NCBI RefSeq assembly: GCF_002234575.2
Contig: NZ_CP022464.2
Span: 4,526,001 to 4,590,000 of the forward strand
DNA: 64,000 nt
From: Enterocloster bolteae
GTDB taxonomy: Bacteria; Bacillota; Clostridia; Lachnospirales; Lachnospiraceae
Reading direction: 5' to 3'
Translations under genes and position numbers: made by a program
The notes under the pieces: model-generated
Database searches by the model: none
The model's input: only the letters and a program-made list of their open reading frames with translations
Told to the model about the DNA's origin: nothing
Shown: one piece after another, positions 58,498 through 64,000 of the stretch
Layout: each line of letters opens with the position of its first letter
How positions within the stretch are numbered: the stretch's first letter is position 1

Positions 58498-59388
58498 TCA
58501 TCCCTTAAATGCTTCCACTTCTTCCCTGGAGGGTATGGAGGGTGCTGCCCCGGGGCGTGAAACCGCAATTGCGGCTGCCTTGGCAGCCAGGTCAAGGGCC
58601 TCTCCCGCATCCAGCCCCTGCACCAGCCCGCCAATAAGGAAACCGGTAAATGTATCACCGGCAGCCGTTGTATCCGCCACAGGAACCTTATAGATTCCCT
58701 GTGTCAGGATTCGTTGGCCGTCCCTGTAAAGGGAGCCGTCTCCGCCCAGTGTCAGAACTATCTTTGACGCCGGAAATTTGTCAGAAAGCTTTTGGAGCAG
58801 CTCCTCACCGCTTCCCTGCTCCCCGCATATATCTCCTGCCTCAATCTCATTCAACAGGAAATAATCCACATATTCCAGGGGATAGGTACTGATTTTATCG
58901 TCCATGGGAGAAGGGTTGAATACAAGCACCATGCCTTTTTCGCGGGCTCTCTCCATGATATAGCCAATCTCGCTGATTTCATTCTGCAGTACCAGGTAGT
59001 CCCCCTTCTCAAAGTGGTCCATAACCCCATCCACCATTTCCCTGGTAATCTTCTGGTTGGCGCCGCCGAAGAGAAGGATGCAGTTGCCCCCGTCCTTTGC
59101 CTTCTGGATAATGGCATGGCCGGTCTTTCCATCCAGCACGGATATATACTCCGTATTCACCCCGGCTTCCTTTAACTGGCGAATGAGAAAATCCCCGTCC
59201 CCGGTGCCGATGGCACCTGCGTGCCATACCTCTGCCCCGCTTTTACTCAGGGCAATGGACTGGTTTAACCCCTTGCCGCCTGAAAACACATGCATTTCTT
59301 CCGAGGACATGGTCTCCCCTCCCCTGACAAAGTGGTCCACGCTATAGGTGTAATCTATGTTCAGTGAACCGTAATTAAGTATCTTCAT
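58498..59388 (-). CDS. PfkB/ribokinase-family sugar kinase
   Basis: About 296 residues. PfkB signatures FSGGKGLNQSIALSKSGA and DTTAAGDTFTGFL are present, the second with the catalytic Asp. The whole sequence is ribokinase-like (LNYGSLNIDYTYSVDHFVRGGETM at the start). It phosphorylates a sugar; ribose or a related pentose/ketose is plausible, and the nearness of the uxu genes also allows 2-keto-3-deoxygluconate. ATG at 59388 has a strong AAGGAG upstream. Confidence 0.88.
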   Translation of the reverse strand: MKILNYGSLNIDYTYSVDHFVRGGETMSSEEMHVFSGGKGLNQSIALSKSGAEVWHAGAIGTGDGDFLIRQLKEAGVNTEYISVLDGKTGHAIIQKAKDGGNCILLFGGANQKITREMVDGVMDHFEKGDYLVLQNEISEIGYIMERAREKGMVLVFNPSPMDDKISTYPLEYVDYFLLNEIEAGDICGEQGSGEELLQKLSDKFPASKIVLTLGGDGSLYRDGQRILTQGIYKVPVADTTAAGDTFTGFLIGGLVQGLDAGEALDLAAKAAAIAVSRPGAAPSIPSREEVEAFKG

Positions 59389-59421
59389 GATTCTCCTTCT
59401 CCTTTCCATTCGTTTGATTTT

Positions 59422-60516
59422 TTATTCTTCCGGCACCATCTTCCCCACATCCTGGGGAATCCGGGTCAGGTCCCGCTCCACAATCAGATATATCACTGCA
59501 TCCGGAGGGTTCTCCTCCAAAAGCGACCGGTCAAAGGCCTGCCAGTGATAAAAGTCCACATTGGCAAAGTACCTGGGCAGGAAATCCATGAGGGCTGTGC
59601 CGAAGGAATCCCGTATAACGGCAATCCGGCGCTTATCCGGCGCCCCGGGTGTACTTGTATGGACAATATTCTTATCCCCGTTTACATCCTGCACCGTGAC
59701 CGCAAGGTCTTCGTGATACCCGCTTACAAGGGCAATCTGGTCATCGCAGTATTTCTCAGGCAGGTGGAACAGATTGGCCAGGTCACCCGGGGCTCCCTTG
59801 ATATAATCCACCTGCACATCCTCTATGGGCAGCGGTGTCCCTCCCAATGCCTCAATGAGCATCTGGCCTGCCGCGTATCCTCCTGCGCTGTTCCAGTGAG
59901 TATCCGTCTTATAATACCACACATAATCCCGGTTCGTGTTAAAGTACTCCCTGGGGTCCAGAACCGTCACATCCGAGTGCTCCCGTATGTAATCCTCCAG
60001 CTGTCCGGGCCGGTTTCCATCCCAGACCCGCTTATATGCATCCGGCATATATTCCCTGTAGATTCCTTCCTTGTTGGGAGCAATCATCATGAGAAAGGGT
60101 ATGCCCCGGCTCTCATAATATCCGGCTGCCTTTATGATCTGTCCGCCAATCCAGGCAGCATCGTCCGGGTAAAAGGGCTGTGTTCCCAGGGCATCATAAA
60201 GGCTCATGCCCCCGGCAAAAAAGTACCAGCCATCCTTTCCCACAATCACATCCTGGGAATCCGCATAGCCGAACAGCTTTAAATTAATCATGGAATTCAG
60301 GCTCAGGAACAGGTTCCTGAATGCCGCATGGTCATTGATATAACTGTTGACCGCAGACGGATACGCCTCATATGTATCCGGTGAAAACACGGGAAACTCT
60401 GCCAGGTTCCTGTTTTCCCCGGTGCCTGTCTGGCTGCCTCCCTTCACAAAGGGAAACAGCAGGTTGGGTATCAGAAGCAGGGCCCAGAACCCCGCAATCA
60501 TAATCTTCTTCATCAT
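59422..60516 (-). CDS. DHHW-family protein (AlgX/AlgJ-like O-acetylation partner)
   Basis: 364 residues. N-terminal membrane/signal segment (about 5-24), then an SGNH-type extracellular domain with the motif KTDTHWNSAGGY and a downstream Ser in VIRDSFGTALMDFL. DHHW proteins work with MBOAT acyltransferases to O-acetylate polysaccharides at the cell surface. It follows the MBOAT gene by 25 nt in the same direction. The polymer is unknown. Confidence 0.88.
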   Translation of the reverse strand: MMKKIMIAGFWALLLIPNLLFPFVKGGSQTGTGENRNLAEFPVFSPDTYEAYPSAVNSYINDHAAFRNLFLSLNSMINLKLFGYADSQDVIVGKDGWYFFAGGMSLYDALGTQPFYPDDAAWIGGQIIKAAGYYESRGIPFLMMIAPNKEGIYREYMPDAYKRVWDGNRPGQLEDYIREHSDVTVLDPREYFNTNRDYVWYYKTDTHWNSAGGYAAGQMLIEALGGTPLPIEDVQVDYIKGAPGDLANLFHLPEKYCDDQIALVSGYHEDLAVTVQDVNGDKNIVHTSTPGAPDKRRIAVIRDSFGTALMDFLPRYFANVDFYHWQAFDRSLLEENPPDAVIYLIVERDLTRIPQDVGKMVPEE

Positions 60517-60541
60517 AGGTGCTGCTCTCTTTCCGTATGGA

Positions 60542-61954
60542 CTAAAATCTGAAATAAATAAAGGCCTGATAGGTGCTGCTGACCATGAGCAACGTTCCCA
60601 GCAGCAAAAGGGCTGCCATCACAGCCACATCCGCTGCGGTCACGTTCTCCTCATCAAACAGCCGGGCTTTGAGACGGGGCATCAGCTGCTGGATGGGCCC
60701 GCAGAATACCACTGCCAGCACCAGCAGAAACAGAATGCGGTTATCCGCAAAAATCCGCGGATTCCACAGTCCCTTGCTGGGAATCAGCATTGCCTTTAAC
60801 AGTATTTTTCCGTTGTGCAGGGTATCCACCCGAAACAGCAGCCAACCCACTGCCACCGCCCCAAGGGTGTACAGATGATTCAGGAACTTCAGGGGATTTT
60901 TTTCTAAAATCCTGCCAATCCACAGGCGTTCCGCCACAATAAGAATGCCGTAATACACGCCCCAGCATATGAAGTTCATGCTGGCCCCATGCCACAGTCC
61001 CGTTGCCAGGAATACCAGGAAAAGATTCATGCAGGTGCGCGCCAGTCCCTTCCTGTTGCCTCCCAGAGGAATGTAAAGATACTGCCTGAACCAGGTGGAG
61101 AGGGAGATATGCCAGCGCCTCCAGAACTCGCTGACAGAGGCCGACAGATACGGATAATTGAAGTTCTCTTTGTAGGTAAAGCCGAACATCCTGCCCAGGC
61201 CGATGGCCATGTCGGAGTACCCGGAAAAATCATAGTAAATCTGGAAGCTGTACAGAATCACGGCCAGCCATACCGTAACCGTGCCTAGCTGTTCCAGGGG
61301 CAGGTCAAACATACGGTCCACCACCTGGCCGAACATGTTGGCAAATACCATTTTCTTCACCAGGCCGTACACAAAACGCTTAATACCGTATGCGTGCATG
61401 GACAGACTCTCCTGCCGGTTCCCAATCTGCGGTTCCAGCTCATGATACTTGACAATGGGACCGGAAAGTATCTGGGGAAACAAAGAGATGTACAGCGCCA
61501 GACGGAATACATTTCTCTGGGCGGGATTCTCCCCGCGGAAGGTATCAGCCAGGTAAGAGATGGACTGGAAGGTGTAAAATGATATGCCGATGGGCAGCGC
61601 GATATCCCTTGGAGCAAAGCCCTGGCGCCCCAGAAGGGACATGGCCAGTTCCAGGAAGAAATTGAAATATTTAAAATACCCCAAAAGCCCCAGGTTGACC
61701 AGGATGCTCAGGATAAATACTGCCTTCTTAAGCCCCTTCCTTTCCTCGCAGCCATCCAGGGCCAGGCCAAACCCGTAGTTTAGCAGGATGGAAAGGACCA
61801 CCAGAACCACATACCGCGGCTCGCCCCAGCTGTAAAACACAAGGCTGGCCATGAGCAGAACCCCATTTTTAAGCTTCCTGCCCGGTGAAATATAGTATAT
61901 CAGGGCCAGGGCAGGAAGGAAAAACCATACAAACGTCAGTGAACTAAACAGCAT
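60542..61954 (-). CDS. MBOAT-family O-acyltransferase (AlgI-like)
   Basis: About 470 residues with about 11 membrane helices. The start MLFSSLTFVWFFLPALALIYY and the catalytic His in TGLWHGASMNFICWG are typical of AlgI/DltB-like enzymes that move acetyl groups across the membrane. FDLPLEQLG and FYDFSGYSDMAIGLGRMFGF-like segments follow the family. ATG at 61954 is chosen by homology to the family start. It pairs with the DHHW protein downstream. Confidence 0.93.
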   Translation of the reverse strand: MLFSSLTFVWFFLPALALIYYISPGRKLKNGVLLMASLVFYSWGEPRYVVLVVLSILLNYGFGLALDGCEERKGLKKAVFILSILVNLGLLGYFKYFNFFLELAMSLLGRQGFAPRDIALPIGISFYTFQSISYLADTFRGENPAQRNVFRLALYISLFPQILSGPIVKYHELEPQIGNRQESLSMHAYGIKRFVYGLVKKMVFANMFGQVVDRMFDLPLEQLGTVTVWLAVILYSFQIYYDFSGYSDMAIGLGRMFGFTYKENFNYPYLSASVSEFWRRWHISLSTWFRQYLYIPLGGNRKGLARTCMNLFLVFLATGLWHGASMNFICWGVYYGILIVAERLWIGRILEKNPLKFLNHLYTLGAVAVGWLLFRVDTLHNGKILLKAMLIPSKGLWNPRIFADNRILFLLVLAVVFCGPIQQLMPRLKARLFDEENVTAADVAVMAALLLLGTLLMVSSTYQAFIYFRF

Positions 61955-62012
61955 ATTTATGAAAATTCCCTTTCTATCAAAGTTTATCAATCATGTATCA
62001 CAGAGATGCAGG

Positions 62013-63371
62013 CTACATGGAGACAGCGTCCTGCTTTGGTATCTTGCGCCGTATCTTATGGAATGTCACCATATGGGCAATGGCTGTGATGGCCCATGAG
62101 ACAGGATAGGACAGATACAGCACGTCCAGGGAACGGTACGCCGCAAATACGGTGAATACCCAGAGCACCCTGAATCCGCATGCCCCTGTGAGGGATACAA
62201 ACATGGGGATGATGGAATATCCCAGCCCTCTCAGGCTTCCCACCATGCAGTCCATGATTCCGCAAAGGAAATAGGTTGTGCAGATAATTTCCAGCCTGAG
62301 CATCCCGTAGCGCAGCACCTCCGGGTCTGAGGAATAGATATGCAAAAGTCCGTCTCCCGCAGCCACGGCTGTGAGTCCCAGGATTAAACCCACGGCCGTC
62401 ACCACTCCCAGGCATATGTACATGATTTTATTAATCCTGCTGTACTTCCTGCCGCCCAGATTCTGGCTGGTAAAGCTCAGGTTGGTCTGGTACACCGCGT
62501 TCATTGCCGTGTAGACAAAACCCTCGATGTTGGAGGAGGCCGTGTTCCCGGCCATGGCAATGGAGCCGAAGGAGTTGACCGAGGACTGAATCAGTACATT
62601 GGATATGGAGAATATGGCTCCCTGCATGCCTGCGGGAAGTCCGATTTTTACGATTCGTTTCAGCTTCCTGGGGTGAATCCGCAGCTGCTTTAAATCCAGC
62701 TTAAGTGCTCCCGGAGCGCTCATCAGGCTCCTCAGGACCAGAAAAGCGGAGATGTGTTCTGATATGACCGTGGCCCAGGCCACACCGTCCACTCCCATTC
62801 CCAGCACCACCACAAAGAACAGGTTCAGGCACACATTCACCACGCCGGAAGCAAAGAGGAAATACAGAGGTCTCCTGGTATCCCCGATAGCCCGCAGAAT
62901 GGCTGCGCCGAAGTTATAGACCATAAGTACCGGCATACCCAGAAAGTATATCCTCATATAGAGGACCGACTGGCTCAGGACGTCCTCAGGGGTTCCCATA
63001 AGGCGCAGCAGCGGGTTTGCCAGAAGAATTCCCAGCACAACCAGGATAAAGCCGCTCACAATGCTGGTGGTCACCGCCGTGTGGACGGTCTCACTGACAT
63101 CCTTGTCTTTGCGGGCCCCGTAATACCGGGCCACCAGCACATTGACACCAACTGAGAGTCCCACGAATACATTAATTAATAGGTTGATAAGCGAAGATGT
63201 GGATCCCACTGCCGCCAGAGCCCCGCTGCCTGCAAAACGGCCCACCACGATGATGTCCGCTGCATTAAACAGCAGCTGCAATATGCCTGACAGCATCAAA
63301 GGAATGGAAAATAAAAGGATTTTGCCCAGAAGCGGGCCGCTTGTCATGTCAATCTCATAAGACTTTTTCAT
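62013..63371 (-). CDS. MATE-family efflux transporter
   Basis: 452 residues with 12 membrane helices in two halves. GPLLGKILLFSIPLMLSGILQLL at the start, NAADIIVVGRFAG and the GVDGVAWATVISEHISAF segment are typical of MATE exporters. It couples sodium or proton influx to export of drugs or metabolites. It is a separate gene from the MBOAT operon (58-nt gap) but in the same direction. Confidence 0.93.
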   Translation of the reverse strand: MKKSYEIDMTSGPLLGKILLFSIPLMLSGILQLLFNAADIIVVGRFAGSGALAAVGSTSSLINLLINVFVGLSVGVNVLVARYYGARKDKDVSETVHTAVTTSIVSGFILVVLGILLANPLLRLMGTPEDVLSQSVLYMRIYFLGMPVLMVYNFGAAILRAIGDTRRPLYFLFASGVVNVCLNLFFVVVLGMGVDGVAWATVISEHISAFLVLRSLMSAPGALKLDLKQLRIHPRKLKRIVKIGLPAGMQGAIFSISNVLIQSSVNSFGSIAMAGNTASSNIEGFVYTAMNAVYQTNLSFTSQNLGGRKYSRINKIMYICLGVVTAVGLILGLTAVAAGDGLLHIYSSDPEVLRYGMLRLEIICTTYFLCGIMDCMVGSLRGLGYSIIPMFVSLTGACGFRVLWVFTVFAAYRSLDVLYLSYPVSWAITAIAHMVTFHKIRRKIPKQDAVSM

Positions 63372-63495
63372 CTTCTGTTAACTCCCTGTGTCATTCTTTC
63401 TCCATGCCAGTCCATGGCATATGTTCTTATCAGTTATATCACAGGGCCGCGTTTTTTACAATGGGTTAAAAGGCCATGAAAACCTGCGAATTTTC

Positions 63496-63524
63496 TTGAC
63501 ATTTCCCGGCCCGTCCTTTAAAAT
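63496..63524 (+). promoter_or_regulatory. Sigma-A promoter of mntP
   Basis: TTGACA (63496-63501), 17-nt spacer, TAAAAT (63519-63524). Transcription would start near 63531, right at the riboswitch. Confidence 0.85.
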
Positions 63525-63530
63525 GGAGCA

Positions 63531-63670
63531 AGTGATAAGGGAGTAATTGGCATGCCCCGCCCTGCCGGGCATGTAATAAGGTCAACATACTGATAGTTTC
63601 TATCTGGCTTTATTTGAAACAATGAGACTTATCTACAGCATTCCAAGGCTGTAGGTGGGTCTTTTTTTAT
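63531..63670 (+). promoter_or_regulatory. yybP-ykoY manganese riboswitch with terminator
   Basis: Conserved blocks of the class appear in order: ATAAGGGAGTA near 63535, a GC-rich arm (GGCATG / CATG), GTCAACATACTGA, TCTGGC and GAGACTT. The last block starts a hairpin AGACTTATCTACAGC / GCTGTAGGTGGGTCT (63625-63662) with seven T. These riboswitches bind Mn2+ and turn on export genes; the gene behind it is mntP, which fits. Confidence 0.88.
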
Positions 63671-63712
63671 ACCACAATCCATATATTAAAACATCACCAG
63701 GGAGGAATCATT

Positions 63713-64000
63713 ATGTCATTAGCTGAACTGTTTGTCATCGCCGTGGGGCTGTCCATGGACGCGTTTGCGGTATCTGTCTGTAAGGGCCTGGCCATGCCCA
63801 AAATGAACTGGAAGGGCGCCCTTTTGGTTGGGCTGTACTTCGGCGGATTCCAGGCCGCCATGCCTTTGTTCGGATATTTCCTGGGTTCCAGCTTCAGCCT
63901 GGCCATACGTGCTTACGACCACTGGGTGGCCTTCATCCTGCTGGCTGTTATCGGCGCAAACATGATAAAAGAATCCTTCAGCAAAGACGAGGAATGTCCG
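63713..64000 (+). CDS. mntP: Manganese efflux pump MntP (5' part, cut by window edge)
   Basis: The first 96 codons of a MntP protein. The start LFVIAVGLSMDAFAVSVCKGLAMPK with the Asp of SMDAF, and GLYFGGFQAAMPLFGYFLG, are signatures of the family; three membrane helices are visible. It exports Mn2+. AGGGAGG lies 7 nt before the ATG. Controlled by the yybP-ykoY riboswitch just upstream. Confidence 0.95.
   Translation, partial: MSLAELFVIAVGLSMDAFAVSVCKGLAMPKMNWKGALLVGLYFGGFQAAMPLFGYFLGSSFSLAIRAYDHWVAFILLAVIGANMIKESFSKDEECP

Overview
The window looks like a chromosomal segment of a spore-forming, moderately high-GC Clostridia member, most like the Lachnospiraceae (Enterocloster / Clostridium cluster XIVa type). 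The reasons are a complete spoIIIAA-AH sporulation operon, abundant TRAP transporters with YesMN-like two-component systems, AGGAGG-type ribosome binding sites, a YdcZ and a YwaF protein, a DUF1540 protein and a yybP-ykoY manganese riboswitch. No rRNA, insertion sequence, CRISPR array or intact prophage is visible. The genus is inferred from gene content, not from a marker gene.

Layout. 1-4.8 kb: a minus-strand cluster of SWIM zinc-finger protein, large uncharacterised protein, MoxR-type AAA ATPase and DUF5682 protein (cut by the window edge), resembling the E. coli yehLMPQ type of MoxR cluster. 5-11 kb: the spoIIIA operon with a sigma-E-like promoter. 11-16 kb: an HSL-type esterase, a condensation-type acyltransferase fused to a DUF6320 membrane domain, a C45 Ntn-hydrolase and an AraC/GyrI regulator. 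16-24 kb: TRAP operon 1 (dctP-dctQ-dctM, then a second binding protein, histidine kinase, AraC-type response regulator and a third binding protein). 24-33 kb: housekeeping and miscellaneous genes (DUF5780 lipoprotein, rlmH, GNAT, response regulator, comEA-like, YdcZ, YwaF, DUF5662, csp, hslO, methyltransferase, SEC-C). 33-41 kb: small genes, tRNA-Ala(CGC), tRNA-Val(GAC), a deaminase, an aldehyde/alcohol dehydrogenase pair, DUF503, a lone holin, and two DnaA-box clusters. 41-48 kb: an AEC transporter and TRAP operon 2 with its own two-component system. 49-56 kb: a hexuronate module (GntR, kduD, kduI, PPi-type phosphofructokinase, uxuB-like SDR, uxuA, AraC). 56-64 kb: a radical SAM enzyme, a 1.1-kb gene-free AT-rich region, a PfkB sugar kinase, a DHHW/MBOAT O-acetylation pair, a MATE transporter and the riboswitch-controlled mntP (cut by the window edge).

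How it works together. The kdu/uxu enzymes convert unsaturated uronates and fructuronate/mannonate toward 2-keto-3-deoxygluconate. The two TRAP systems are reasonable candidates for acidic-sugar uptake, each governed by its own kinase/regulator. A 14-nt motif, AGAAAACGTTAAGA, lies just downstream of the predicted -10 box of both TRAP promoters and suggests a shared repressor.

The most unusual element is on the minus strand at about 57.5-58.3 kb. A perfect TTGACA-N17-TATAAT promoter, about 760 nt of purine-rich hairpin-forming sequence with no credible ORF, and a strong inverted-repeat terminator together look like an independently transcribed long structured noncoding RNA.
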